Positions 34,992-44,449 of a DNA stretch of 53,496 bases are shown here, piece by piece. The position numbers were made by a program, and so were the translations under genes. Source of the stretch: an uncultured Novosphingobium sp. (GTDB lineage: Bacteria > Pseudomonadota > Alphaproteobacteria > Sphingomonadales > Sphingomonadaceae); assembly GCA_946886365.1 (NCBI GenBank), contig CAMPIM010000004.1, forward strand, positions 1-53,496, given 5' to 3'. Positions within the stretch are counted from its first letter, which is position 1; each line of letters begins with the position of its first letter. A model generated the notes under the pieces. That model was not told the origin of the DNA and searched no databases. It saw only the letters and a list, made by a program, of their open reading frames with translations.

Positions 34992-37673
34992 ATGACGATC
35001 CGCAACCTGTCGCCCCTTCTTCATGCCAAAAGCATAGTTCTGGTCGGAGCATCGGAGCGCAAGGGAGCCGTCGGAACCCTGGTGCTCGACAATCTGCTTG
35101 CGGACGGATTTGAGGGCAAAGTCTATGTCGTCAATCCGCATCCGGTCGCCCGACAAGGCGTGACATGGTTCGCGACCATCGACAGCCTCCCGGAGGCGCC
35201 TGAACTAGCGATCGTCATGACACCAGCATCGACGGTAGCTCCGATCATCGATCAGTTGGGGAGGCTCGGCACGCGCTGCGCCGTGATCCTTTCAGCCGGG
35301 CTGACCGATGCTGGCGGCCTTCGCGGCGAGGTGCTGGACGCAGCGAAGCGGCATGACCTACGGATCGTCGGCCCCAATTGTCTCGGCATCATGTCTCCCC
35401 ATGCCAGGATCAACGCCACCTTCGCACGCACCCCGGCAAAGCCCGGCCATCTGGGCCTCATATCTCAAAGCGGCGCGCTGATTACCGCCGTGCTCGATTG
35501 GGCGCAGACCCGCAGCGTAGGGTTTTCCGCCATCATCTCGGCCGGAGACATGGCCGACGCTGACCTCGGCGACCTCATCGATCTTCTTGCAACCGACCCG
35601 CACACCCATGCCATTCTTCTCTACGTCGAGGGCGTAACCCAGGCGGCTGAATTCATGGTGGCGGCACGGGCAGCGGCGCTCACCAAGCCCATCATCGCGA
35701 TCAAGGCCGGAAAGAGCGAGCTCGCAGCCCGGGCAACGCTGTCTCACACCGGCGCCATGATCGGCGCCTATAATGTCTATGAGGCGGCCTTCGCCAGGGC
35801 GGGCATCCTGTTGGTCGACAGCCTCACCGAGCTTTTCGATGCCGCCGAAATACTCTGCACCTGCAAGCCCATCGCTGACAACCGGCTGGCGATCCTCACC
35901 AATGGCGGGGGAGCGGGTATATTGGCTGTCGATGCGCTTGCACGAACCGGCGCTCAGCTCGCCGAGCTGACCCCGGAAACGCAGGCAATATTTGAGAAGG
36001 ACATGCCCGCCGATTGGTCACGCAGCAATCCCGTTGATGTGCTGGGCGATGCCGACGCGACCAGATACAGCGTCGCGTTGCGAGCCATCTTGCGGGACGA
36101 GGCAAGCGACGCAGTGCTGGTCATGAACTGCCCCACGGCACGCAGCGAAGCAGGCGAGACGGCGCTGGCGATATGCCGGGAAGTCGCCACGGCGGCACAA
36201 GAGCGCATATGCAAGCCCGTCCTTGCCTCCTGGCTCGGTGACGCAAACGCCAATGCCGTAAGGTCCATATTTACGGCGGCAGGCATCCCCGTCTTTTCCA
36301 CGCCAGATGACGCCGTGCGCGCCTTTGGCTATCTGGCGCAGGCGCGCCGCATTCGCAGAAGCCTGACCGATGCACCCGCGCAAACGCGCGAGGTGAAGGC
36401 CGACCGCGCGGCTGCCCGCGCCATTATCGCCAGCGCACAGGCGGACCAATGCACGCTGCTGTCCGAGCTCAAGGTGAAGCAGCTGCTGGAAGGCTATGGT
36501 GTCCCCATCGCGCCAACCCGCTTTGCCGCGTCCGCGCAAGCAGTGGAGGAAGCCTGCTGCTGGCTGAGCGCGCCCTATGCCGTCAAGATCGTCTCTCGCG
36601 ATCTACCGCACAAATCGGATGTGGGCGGCGTGGCGCTCAACCTGCCCGATGCTCACGCGGCAGTTGCGGCCGCACAAGATATGGAACGGCGGATACAGCG
36701 CGATTTCCCGGACGCGCGCATCCAGGGCTTTGCCGTGGAAGACATGATCAAGGCCGAGAGCGGCACCGAGATGATAGTCGGCATCGCGACCGATCCGACA
36801 TTCGGCCCGATCATCATGACGGGCGCGGGCGGCACCGCTACGGAGCTTCTGCGCGACAAGGCTATCGACCTTCTTCCCCTCGACCATGCGGGCGCACGTG
36901 CCCTGATTGCGCGAACACGCATCTCGGCCATGCTTGCCGGATACCGCAACGTGCCGCCCGCCGATGTGGAGAGCCTCGCCGATGTGCTGGACGCCGTGTC
37001 GGCTATGGCGGTCGATCTGCCGGATCTTCTGGAACTCGACATCAACCCCTTGTTGGTAAGCGCCGCGGGCGTCATCGCGCTGGATGCGCGGGCGCGTATC
37101 ACCGCCCAGCCAGCAACTCAATCGCGCCTCGTGCTGCGCGCGCCGCCGGGAGGCTGGGCTTCCGACCTTGTGACGGAGCATGGCGTCCGTTTTCATGTAC
37201 GACCGGTACGGCCGGACGACGAGGCGGCTGTCGCAAGCTTCTTCGATCATGTTTCAGCCGAAGATCTGCGCTTCCGCTTCATGTCGGGCCTCCCCAAGGT
37301 GCGGCATGAGCAGATCACCATGATGACACGGGTGGACTATGTTCGGACGATCAGCTTCCTGGCCTTGGATGAAGAGGGTGGAGAGGTCATGGCGATCGCC
37401 ATGCTGGCGACGGACCCCGACCGCAGCCGGGCGGAAATCGCGCTTACCACGCGGACGGACAGTAAAGGCAAGGGGATAAGCTGGACATTGTTCGAACATG
37501 TGCTGCGCTATGCACAATCGGAAGGCATCGGCATGGTTGAATCGGTCGAGTGCGCCGATCATGACGCGGCGCTGCGCATGGAGCGTGAGCTGGGCTTCGT
37601 CACGATCGTCGATCCGGACGACCCAACCATTCGCATCGCCAGAAAAGGCATGGCGGCGGCCGATCCTGGCTGA
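34992..37673 (+). CDS. ADP-forming acyl-CoA synthetase fused to a GNAT acetyltransferase
   Basis: An 893-residue Pat/PatZ-like fusion. The order of domains is: CoA-binding Rossmann fold (1-130, VLVGASERKGAVG), succinyl-CoA-ligase-like domains (150-440), ATP-grasp (about 475-700, VKIVSRDLPHKSDVGGVALN) and GNAT (about 725-885). The conserved phospho-His of ADP-forming acetyl-CoA synthetases is kept as His252 in LSHTGAMIGAY. In E. coli PatZ this position is changed and the synthetase part is only regulatory, so this protein may make ATP from acetyl-CoA and also acetylate lysines. A weak GTGAAAGG stands before the ATG. Divergent from the kinase gene across 200 bp. The dual activity is inference. 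Confidence 0.88.
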   Translation: MTIRNLSPLLHAKSIVLVGASERKGAVGTLVLDNLLADGFEGKVYVVNPHPVARQGVTWFATIDSLPEAPELAIVMTPASTVAPIIDQLGRLGTRCAVILSAGLTDAGGLRGEVLDAAKRHDLRIVGPNCLGIMSPHARINATFARTPAKPGHLGLISQSGALITAVLDWAQTRSVGFSAIISAGDMADADLGDLIDLLATDPHTHAILLYVEGVTQAAEFMVAARAAALTKPIIAIKAGKSELAARATLSHTGAMIGAYNVYEAAFARAGILLVDSLTELFDAAEILCTCKPIADNRLAILTNGGGAGILAVDALARTGAQLAELTPETQAIFEKDMPADWSRSNPVDVLGDADATRYSVALRAILRDEASDAVLVMNCPTARSEAGETALAICREVATAAQERICKPVLASWLGDANANAVRSIFTAAGIPVFSTPDDAVRAFGYLAQARRIRRSLTDAPAQTREVKADRAAARAIIASAQADQCTLLSELKVKQLLEGYGVPIAPTRFAASAQAVEEACCWLSAPYAVKIVSRDLPHKSDVGGVALNLPDAHAAVAAAQDMERRIQRDFPDARIQGFAVEDMIKAESGTEMIVGIATDPTFGPIIMTGAGGTATELLRDKAIDLLPLDHAGARALIARTRISAMLAGYRNVPPADVESLADVLDAVSAMAVDLPDLLELDINPLLVSAAGVIALDARARITAQPATQSRLVLRAPPGGWASDLVTEHGVRFHVRPVRPDDEAAVASFFDHVSAEDLRFRFMSGLPKVRHEQITMMTRVDYVRTISFLALDEEGGEVMAIAMLATDPDRSRAEIALTTRTDSKGKGISWTLFEHVLRYAQSEGIGMVESVECADHDAALRMERELGFVTIVDPDDPTIRIARKGMAAADPG

Positions 37674-37687
37674 AGGCCGCAGCATCG

Positions 37688-38668
37688 CTATCGAAATTGC
37701 CTGCTCCGTGCAGACCGCTTTTTCGCGACGCCACGGATCATCACAATGCCGGGCACGAGCGGTAGCCAGAGCGTGAACAGCCGCAGCAACATGGTGGCGG
37801 CGAAGGCTGCCTCCAACTCCACGCCGAGAAGATGCAGCATCGCGACCGCTGTCGCTTCGAAGCTGCCAAGGCCCAGCGGGATTGGTCCCAGCGTTGCGAT
37901 GACCGACGCCATGATCAGGGCAATGAACGCCGTCCCGAACGCCGCCTGCTGATTGAGGCTGTGCAAGCACGCGAACAGCGTCCCGGCATCGGCCAGGAAG
38001 ATCATCGCATTGCACGCCGTGACGGTCAGGGTGAGCCGCGTGTCTCGCAAGAGCGCGGCTGGCGCCTGCGCGACGGTTTCGAGCAACCGGCGCACGAAGT
38101 CGATATGTTCGATCCGGTCCGGCAATGGCCTGCTCCCCCGGCGGCGAAGCCACAAGGCGAGCGAAGGGATCGCGAGGGCAACGAGGAGAAAGATCGTGAC
38201 GGCCCCCGCCATCAGCGGTGTGGCGCGGTCGTGAAGCCAGAGCAGGATCAGGGTCACGAGCGCGAAGAAGGCATAGGCCGCATAGAAGCCGATCATGGAC
38301 AAGAGGAGAGCGGCCACCGCCGTTCCCTTCGGCACGCCAAGTGCCCTCAGTTGATCTACCAGCAGGATGTTCCCACCCGTGCCAGCGCTGGGCAGAACCT
38401 GATCGGCGAACAGCTTGGTCAGGGCGATTCGCATCAGGGGCCGCAAAGGCTGGGGCGTCCGAGCACGCCGCAACACTGCCGCCCATCCGCCTGCCACGCT
38501 TGCATAGGTTGTCAGTTGAAGCACAAGCGCGAGGCCGATCCAGCCCGGCTCGGCTTCACGCAGCAGGGCCGCGAACCGCCTCACCTCTCCCCAGTGGGCG
38601 ACGGCGGCGATAAGACCCGCGGCGATAAGGATCGCGAGAAACCAGCTTCGCCATCGAGCAGACGCCAT
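37688..38668 (-). CDS. Flippase-like integral membrane protein (LPG synthase TM family)
   Basis: A 326-residue inner-membrane protein with about eight helices. ATG 38668 is used because GGAGG lies six bases before it; a GTG at 38692 is possible. The family mark is in ALTKLFADQVLPSAGTGGNI (helix-loop) and LGPIPLGLGSFEATAVAML, as in the transmembrane part of MprF and in YbhN-like proteins. The catalytic lysyl-transferase domain of MprF is missing, so a lipid or polyprenyl-lipid flippase role is more likely. The substrate is unknown. It is convergent with the acyl-CoA synthetase gene, 14 bp apart. Confidence 0.83.
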   Translation of the reverse strand: MASARWRSWFLAILIAAGLIAAVAHWGEVRRFAALLREAEPGWIGLALVLQLTTYASVAGGWAAVLRRARTPQPLRPLMRIALTKLFADQVLPSAGTGGNILLVDQLRALGVPKGTAVAALLLSMIGFYAAYAFFALVTLILLWLHDRATPLMAGAVTIFLLVALAIPSLALWLRRRGSRPLPDRIEHIDFVRRLLETVAQAPAALLRDTRLTLTVTACNAMIFLADAGTLFACLHSLNQQAAFGTAFIALIMASVIATLGPIPLGLGSFEATAVAMLHLLGVELEAAFAATMLLRLFTLWLPLVPGIVMIRGVAKKRSARSRQFR

Positions 38669-38765
38669 ACCCTCCTCCAGTCCCGACGACACCCCGCGCT
38701 CCTGACTGCGAACAGCACAAGACTCATCGACTTTACGCGCGCCTTCGACCCGGCGAACCTCGGAC

Positions 38766-38777
38766 AGCTACGTAGCT
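38766..38777. repeat. 12-bp perfect palindrome
   Basis: AGCTACGTAGCT lies between the divergent flippase and MgtA-like genes, about 98 bp before the flippase start and 70 bp before the ATPase start. It could be an operator for either gene, or chance. Confidence 0.35.
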
Positions 38778-38847
38778 TAACGGATTAGAGCCGGGATCAG
38801 CATGGGTCATGTCATCCTGCTCGATCCGCTGGTTTTTTGGAGCTGCG

Positions 38848-41454
38848 ATGGCTTTTTCCATTCCCTTGCCGTTCCGACAAGCGGCTCATCAAAGGCCGGG
38901 CAGCGATCCTTCTTCCGCCGCCATCAATCCTGACAGCGCAATGAACCAGGTCGCCGCCGAATATTGGCGGATGCCCGTTGAGCAAAGCCTTGTCGCGCTC
39001 GTCGCAAAAGAAGGCGGCCTCTCCTCCGAGGAAGCCGGACGCAGATTGGCGGTCGCTGGCCCCAACATCCTGTTCGAACGATCCCGGCGCCACGTTGCCG
39101 CAGATCTGGCGCGAAGGCTTGGCAACCCGTTGGTGCTGATGCTTCTTGCCGCCGCTGCCGTCGCGGGCGTGATGGGCGACATGGCGAGCTTCCTGCTGAT
39201 CCTTGCCATGGTCCTGCTGTCCACGATCCTCGACACGGTGCAGGAACGACGCGCCGAAGCTACCGCCGCAGCGCTCAGGGAGGCGATCGCTCTCACCGCG
39301 CGAACACTGCGGGATGGGGCCGTTGTCACTCTACCCGTGCGCGATCTGGTGCCGGGGGACGTTGTCATGCTCGCGGCGGGGGATCTGATACCCGCCGATG
39401 GACTCGTGCTGTCGGCCAACTCGGCTCAGGTCAATCAGGCCGCGCTGACCGGAGAGCCCTTCCCGGTCGAAAAGTCGCCGATTGTGGAACCCGACGCTTC
39501 CATGGCCGTGGCAAGAAACCTTCTGCTGCACGGCAGTTCGATGATCGGGGGCAGCGCACAGATGCTGGTCGTCCAGACGGGCGATCGCACCCATTTCGGC
39601 GGGATCGCCCGGTCGCTCGGCGATGAACAGCCACCGACCGCCTTTGAGCGAGGAATCCACAGGCTGGGGCTGCTGATCGTGCGGATGACGATCTTCCTCG
39701 TCCTGTTCGTCATCCTGGCTCATCTGGCGCTCGGCCGACCACCGGTGGAATCCTTCCTGTTCGCGATGGCGCTGGCGGTCGGTCTTACGCCCGAACTGCT
39801 GCCGATGATCATGACGATCGGTCTGGCGCGCGGAGCGCAGCGCATGGCTGCGGCGAAGGTGGTGGTGAAACGGCTTTCGGCAATCCACGACCTGGGTGAG
39901 ATGGACATATTATGTACCGACAAGACGGGTACGCTCACGGAGGCACGGATCATGATGACCGGCCATCCGGGGATAGACGGCGCCGACAGTGAACGCGTGT
40001 TCGAACTTGCCGCGGTCAATGCCCGGTTCGAAAGCGGCCTGCGGAGCCCACTGGACGATGCACTGCTCGCGCACACGGGACATCATCCGCTCACCGGATG
40101 GCGCAAGCTCGACGAGCGTCCGTTCGATTTCGAACGGCGGCGGGTTTCGGTGCTGGCGCAATGGGAGAGCGAGAGGGTCGAGATCGTCAAGGGCGCGCCG
40201 GAAACGATCCTTGCCCTTTGCGATCAGGCCGAAGCGGCAGATGGCAGGATCGTGCCGCTGGACCCCGCGTTGAAGGGGCGGCTCATGGCCCTGCATGACG
40301 ATAATGCCAGCCAGGGCCTTCGTCTGCTTGGCATCGCCTGGAAAGCGGCGGCGGGCCGTGAGCGCATCGAAACGGACGATGACGACCATCTGATATTTGT
40401 CGGCTTCTGCCTTTTCCTTGATCCGCCCAAAGGCTCGGCTGCCGCCGCGATCGGACGGCTGGAGGCGGCGGGCGTCGCCACCAAGGTCATCTCAGGCGAC
40501 TCCGCCGCTGCCGTGCAGCATCTTATGGCCGCGCTCGGACGGCCGGTTTCGGGCCTCCTCACCGGCGATCAGATCGCCGCGCTCGATGACGAGGCGCTGG
40601 CAGTGCGTGTTGTGGAGACGGACCTTTTCGCCCGCATCACCCCCGACCAGAAATTGAGGATCGTGCATGCGCTTCAAGCGCGCGGACATATTGTCGGATT
40701 CCTCGGCGACGGCATCAACGACGCGCCCGCGATCAGGGCAGCGGACGTCGGCCTTTCGGTGGATGGCGCCACCGACGTGGCTCGCGAGGCTGCGGACATG
40801 ATCCTGCTGGCGCCTGATTTGTCCGTTCTCACCGACGGCGTGGCGGAAGGACGCCGCACCTATGCCAATATCCTCAAATATATCCGCATGGGCACCAGCT
40901 CCAATTTCGGCAACATGCTGACAATGGCGCTCGCGTCCCTGTTCCTGCCCTTCCTGCCACTGACGCCAGTGCAAGTCCTGCTCAACAACATGCTCTATGA
41001 TCTCTCCCAAACGGGCATCCCGTTCGACCGTGCGGAGAAAAGCGATCTTGCGGCGCCCCATGGCTGGAACATGCGGGCCATCGTCCGCTTCACACTAATC
41101 ATGGGACCTTTGTCGTCGCTGTTCGACATCGCGACCTTTGCCGCGCTGATCGCGCTTTTCCATGTCGATGTGCCAACATTTCGCACCGCATGGTTCATCG
41201 AGTCCATGGCAACCCAGATATTGGTGGTTTTTGTCATTCGCACGGCAGTGCCGTTATGGCGGCAACGGCCCCATCGGCTGCTGGTGACGACCGCCGGACT
41301 TTGCCTGTGCACAGCGATCGCGATACCCTTTCTACCGATCGCTCCAGCATTGGGCTTCGTCGCGCCAGGCCTTCCCATCGTCGCCATCACGACCATATTG
41401 GTTGCCGCTTACCTGCTGTCCGCCGAAGCGCTCAAGCGCGTGGCCATGCGTTAG
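38848..41454 (+). CDS. mgtA: Magnesium-translocating P-type ATPase (P3B)
   Basis: An 868-residue inner-membrane pump; ATG 38848 has GGAG five bases upstream, while the frame reaches 38809. Features of the MgtA/MgtB group: actuator motif ALTGEPFPVEKS, M4 VGLTPELLPMIMTIGLARGA, phosphorylation site ILCTDKTGTLTEA, and hinge GDGINDAPAI. The length fits (about 900). It imports Mg2+ in known members. No MgtC or mgtL-type leader could be identified upstream. The alcohol dehydrogenase gene starts 10 bp after its stop, so both are on one transcript. Confidence 0.9.
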   Translation: MAFSIPLPFRQAAHQRPGSDPSSAAINPDSAMNQVAAEYWRMPVEQSLVALVAKEGGLSSEEAGRRLAVAGPNILFERSRRHVAADLARRLGNPLVLMLLAAAAVAGVMGDMASFLLILAMVLLSTILDTVQERRAEATAAALREAIALTARTLRDGAVVTLPVRDLVPGDVVMLAAGDLIPADGLVLSANSAQVNQAALTGEPFPVEKSPIVEPDASMAVARNLLLHGSSMIGGSAQMLVVQTGDRTHFGGIARSLGDEQPPTAFERGIHRLGLLIVRMTIFLVLFVILAHLALGRPPVESFLFAMALAVGLTPELLPMIMTIGLARGAQRMAAAKVVVKRLSAIHDLGEMDILCTDKTGTLTEARIMMTGHPGIDGADSERVFELAAVNARFESGLRSPLDDALLAHTGHHPLTGWRKLDERPFDFERRRVSVLAQWESERVEIVKGAPETILALCDQAEAADGRIVPLDPALKGRLMALHDDNASQGLRLLGIAWKAAAGRERIETDDDDHLIFVGFCLFLDPPKGSAAAAIGRLEAAGVATKVISGDSAAAVQHLMAALGRPVSGLLTGDQIAALDDEALAVRVVETDLFARITPDQKLRIVHALQARGHIVGFLGDGINDAPAIRAADVGLSVDGATDVAREAADMILLAPDLSVLTDGVAEGRRTYANILKYIRMGTSSNFGNMLTMALASLFLPFLPLTPVQVLLNNMLYDLSQTGIPFDRAEKSDLAAPHGWNMRAIVRFTLIMGPLSSLFDIATFAALIALFHVDVPTFRTAWFIESMATQILVVFVIRTAVPLWRQRPHRLLVTTAGLCLCTAIAIPFLPIAPALGFVAPGLPIVAITTILVAAYLLSAEALKRVAMR

Positions 41455-41464
41455 GAGGCCGTGC

Positions 41465-42454
41465 ATGAGCGCAATGATTGCCATGCAGATCAGAACCGTC
41501 CGGACTCCCCTGATCCGGATCGAGCGTCCCGTGCCCCATCCGGGTCCCGGCGAATTGCTGATCGAAGTGGCTGCCTGCGGGGTTTGCCGAACCGATCTGC
41601 ATGTGCTCGATGGCGAGATCCCCGCGCGTTATCCGATCATACCAGGACACGAAATCGTCGGTCGCGTCGCAGCGATCGGGGTCGGCGTGGAAGGTTTTGC
41701 AATAGGCCAGCGGGTGGGTGTTCCATGGCTGGGACATACATGCGGTCGATGTCCCTACTGCCGGGCAGGAAAGGAAAATCTCTGCGACGCACCGCTCTTC
41801 ACCGGCGCCACGCGAGACGGCGGCTATGCCAGCCATGTGATTGCCGACGCCCATTACTGCTTCGACCTGCCCGATCGTTTTTCCGACGTGGAAGCAGCGC
41901 CGCTCCTTTGCGCCGGCCTGATCGGCTGGAGAGCGCTGCGGCTGGCCGGCCCTGCGCCGGTCATAGGTCTGTATGGATTTGGCGCCGCGGCGCATATTCT
42001 CGCACAGGTCGCCCGGCATCAGGGACGCACTGTCTATGCCTTCACCAAGGATGGCGATGAGGATGGACAGGCGTTCGCGCGTTCGCTGGGCTGCGAATGG
42101 GCAGGCGGTTCTTCCGACGATCCGCCAGCGCCACTTGATGCAGCGCTGATCTTCGCACCCGCAGGAGAGTTGGTGCCGCGTGCCCTGCAAGCGGTCAGGA
42201 AAGGCGGCCGCGTCATCTGTGCCGGTATCCACATGAGCGACATTCCTTCATTCCCCTATGCCGACTTGTGGGAGGAAAGGCAGATATGCTCGGTCGCCAA
42301 TCTGACGCGAGAAGACGGCACCTCCTTTTTCGAACTGGCAGGTGACATCCCCCTTCACACCGTCACGGAGACCTTCCGGCTCGAAGATGCGAATGACGCC
42401 CTGCAACGGTTGCGAACAGGCAAGATCAAGGGTGCCGCAGTGCTCGTGCCCTGA
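41465..42454 (+). CDS. Zinc-dependent alcohol dehydrogenase
   Basis: A 329-residue medium-chain dehydrogenase. The start is ATG 41465 after AGGAGG (6-base spacing); the longer frame lies within mgtA. Catalytic zinc ligands are Cys41 (CGVCRTD) and His62-Glu63 (PGHEIVG); the structural zinc has four cysteines, 93, 96, 99 and 107. The NAD loop is GLYGFGAAAHI, where the usual GxGGxG is changed to GFGAAA. It resembles the AdhP/ADH-A-like group that interconverts alcohols and aldehydes; under low oxygen it could re-oxidise NADH. Substrate range is unknown. Confidence 0.88.
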   Translation: MSAMIAMQIRTVRTPLIRIERPVPHPGPGELLIEVAACGVCRTDLHVLDGEIPARYPIIPGHEIVGRVAAIGVGVEGFAIGQRVGVPWLGHTCGRCPYCRAGKENLCDAPLFTGATRDGGYASHVIADAHYCFDLPDRFSDVEAAPLLCAGLIGWRALRLAGPAPVIGLYGFGAAAHILAQVARHQGRTVYAFTKDGDEDGQAFARSLGCEWAGGSSDDPPAPLDAALIFAPAGELVPRALQAVRKGGRVICAGIHMSDIPSFPYADLWEERQICSVANLTREDGTSFFELAGDIPLHTVTETFRLEDANDALQRLRTGKIKGAAVLVP

Positions 42455-42539
42455 TCCATGAGTTCGTGACTCTACTTATGGCGCCACTTCGCGTGCAGGG
42501 CGACACTCCCACCCAGAGTCTTGTTACGGAGGACTGTTC

Positions 42540-42854
42540 ATGCGCCGCCTTTTCATCGCCGGTGCCGGTTTCTTGAACCTGATGTTCATTGCCGGTGTAT
42601 CGGCACAGACTGCACAACCGCACGCCGGGCACCACCCGGCCGAAGCAGCGGAGAGCGCCCCGTCTGCGGTAGCGGAGCCCCAGCATGATTGCCCCATGAT
42701 GAAGGATGAAGACGGCCACAGGATGCACTCCGATGGCATGCACCCGCCATCGGGGGCCATGGGATCAGCTCAGCAGATGCCCGACGGCATGCAACATTGC
42801 AGCGAGATGCACAGCCCGGTGGCTTCCCAACAGCCGCAACAGCCCAGACAATGA
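42540..42854 (+). CDS. Secreted His/Met-rich protein, probably metal-binding
   Basis: A 104-residue exported protein. Residues 1-22 are a signal peptide (GVSAQ end). The mature part is rich in His, Met and Asp: PHAGHHPAEA, HDCPMMKDEDGHRMHSDGMH, PDGMQHCSEMH. Such clusters bind copper, silver or zinc in the periplasm. It has two cysteines and no lipobox. AGGAGGACTGTTC precedes the ATG. The Hsp20 gene follows after 40 bp. I recognise no exact family; metal buffering is inference from composition. Confidence 0.7.
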   Translation: MRRLFIAGAGFLNLMFIAGVSAQTAQPHAGHHPAEAAESAPSAVAEPQHDCPMMKDEDGHRMHSDGMHPPSGAMGSAQQMPDGMQHCSEMHSPVASQQPQQPRQ

Positions 42855-42894
42855 CGGGGCGAACCGCCACGCACAAAAAAGCAGGAGAAAGACA

Positions 42895-43389
42895 ATGACC
42901 GACTTTCGTTCGCTGATTCCCTTTGGACGCACCGGCATGTTTCGCAGCGGATTTGATCCGCTCGCCGATCTGCGCAAGGAAATGGATCGCCTGACCGATG
43001 ACTTCGGCCGCGGCTGGCTCACCAGCGACACTGGTGACCGCAAGGGATTTCTCCTGCCCAAGGTGGACGTCGCCGAGACGGACGGCGGACTTGAATTGAC
43101 CGCAGAACTGCCTGGTTTTGACGAGAAGGATGTGTCCCTGGATGTTCATGACGGCATACTCACCATCAAGGCCGAACATAAGGAAGATCGCGAAGAGAAG
43201 GACGAAAAGAAGCATTATCATCTGATCGAGCGCAGCCGGGGAAGCTTTTTACGGCGCGTCGCCCTGCCCTTCGAAGCGGATGCCGACAAAGCCAGCGCGC
43301 ACTTGGAGAAAGGACTTCTGAAGGTCATCGTCCCGCGTCTCGCGACTGAGGCAAGCAAACCACACCAGATCCCGATCGGATCGAAGTAG
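42895..43389 (+). CDS. Small heat-shock protein Hsp20 (alpha-crystallin family)
   Basis: A 164-residue ATP-independent chaperone. The alpha-crystallin domain spans about 50-150: LPKVDVAETDGGLELTAELP, then GFDEKDVSLDVHDGILTIKA and SFLRRVALPFEADAD, with the conserved GLLKVIVP near the end. The N-terminus has the MDRLTDDFGR helix. GGAG lies seven bases before the ATG. Hsp20 proteins are common in hypoxia and stationary-phase regulons (such as DosR-controlled HspX), in line with FixLJ nearby. No ROSE-type thermometer was recognised upstream. Confidence 0.93.
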   Translation: MTDFRSLIPFGRTGMFRSGFDPLADLRKEMDRLTDDFGRGWLTSDTGDRKGFLLPKVDVAETDGGLELTAELPGFDEKDVSLDVHDGILTIKAEHKEDREEKDEKKHYHLIERSRGSFLRRVALPFEADADKASAHLEKGLLKVIVPRLATEASKPHQIPIGSK

Positions 43390-43450
43390 AACGCGACTGC
43401 CAAACCGATACGGGCACGCAATGATTTCAGCATGATGCTATAGAGGGGGC

Positions 43451-44449
43451 ATGAAACGCATTGCGCTCTGGCTGTTGCCGCTGGCGCTGCTGGCGGCGGC
43501 GGCAGTTTATTGGCTGCTCGCCGGGCGAGCGCACGACGTCGGGCTCGTCCCTGTTCGTGTCGGTGACGCGATCGAGCTGGTCTATGCCACCGGCTTTGTC
43601 GAGGCGGAACATCCTGTCACCATATCCGCGCGCCTTACCGCCCCTGTCCGTCAGGTGCTGGTGGAGGAAGCGCAGCGCGTGGCGCGCGGCCAGCCGCTCG
43701 TCCTGCTGGATGACGAGGAACAGCGCCATGCAGTGCAACAGGCGACGGCACAGCGCCGCGTTGCCTTGCAGGAGGAGCGGCGCACGCTCGCGCTGTTCGC
43801 CAAAGGGTGGGTCACGCGGGCCGCCCGCGATTCCGCCGTTGCCGCAGCCGACAGTGCAAAGGCGGCGGAGGAAGGCGCGCGTGCCCGCCTCGATCAGATG
43901 GTGGTGCGGTCAGGCATCAACGGCATCGTCCTGCGCCGCGATGTGGAACCGGGCGATCTCGCGACCCCTGGCCGCGCGCTCATGACGCTGGGCGATCCCG
44001 CCAGCGTCCGAATTACCACAACGGTCGATGAACGCGACGTGCCGAGGATTGGCGTAGGCCAGGCCGCGCTGATGTCGAGCGACGCCTGGCCCGGTCGGGT
44101 GCTGCATGGCCAGGTCCGCGAAGTGACGCCCGGCGGCGATCCCGAACAGCGCGCCTTCCGCGTGTATATCGTTACCGACCAGCGTCTGGCGCTGCCGCTC
44201 GGGCTGACGTTGGAAGTCAACATCGTCACCCGGCGCGCGGATCGCGCGCTGCTGGTGCCGACGAGTGCAATAGAGGACGGCAAGGTCTGGGTCATTCGCG
44301 ACGGACGCGTTCATGCGCGGGCGGTGCGGACTGGGATCGCAGGGTCCGGCGATGTCCAAATCCTTTCAGGTCTATCGCAGGGCGAAATGATCGTGAGAGC
44401 GCCCGAGGGCAAACTGTCGGACAATATGCGGGTGCGGGTAACGCGATGA
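43451..44449 (+). CDS. MacA-like periplasmic adaptor of an ABC exporter
   Basis: A 332-residue membrane-fusion protein with an N-terminal membrane anchor (LWLLPLALLAAAAVYWLLAG). A biotinyl-lipoyl domain at about 45-90 (VTISARLTAPVRQVLVEEAQ), a short helical hairpin, then a beta-barrel domain (MTLGDPASVRITTTVDERDV) and membrane-proximal domain follow. Its stop overlaps the permease start by ATGA. The adaptor links inner-membrane MacB-like transporters to an outer-membrane channel; no TolC gene is present here. Confidence 0.88.
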   Translation: MKRIALWLLPLALLAAAAVYWLLAGRAHDVGLVPVRVGDAIELVYATGFVEAEHPVTISARLTAPVRQVLVEEAQRVARGQPLVLLDDEEQRHAVQQATAQRRVALQEERRTLALFAKGWVTRAARDSAVAAADSAKAAEEGARARLDQMVVRSGINGIVLRRDVEPGDLATPGRALMTLGDPASVRITTTVDERDVPRIGVGQAALMSSDAWPGRVLHGQVREVTPGGDPEQRAFRVYIVTDQRLALPLGLTLEVNIVTRRADRALLVPTSAIEDGKVWVIRDGRVHARAVRTGIAGSGDVQILSGLSQGEMIVRAPEGKLSDNMRVRVTR

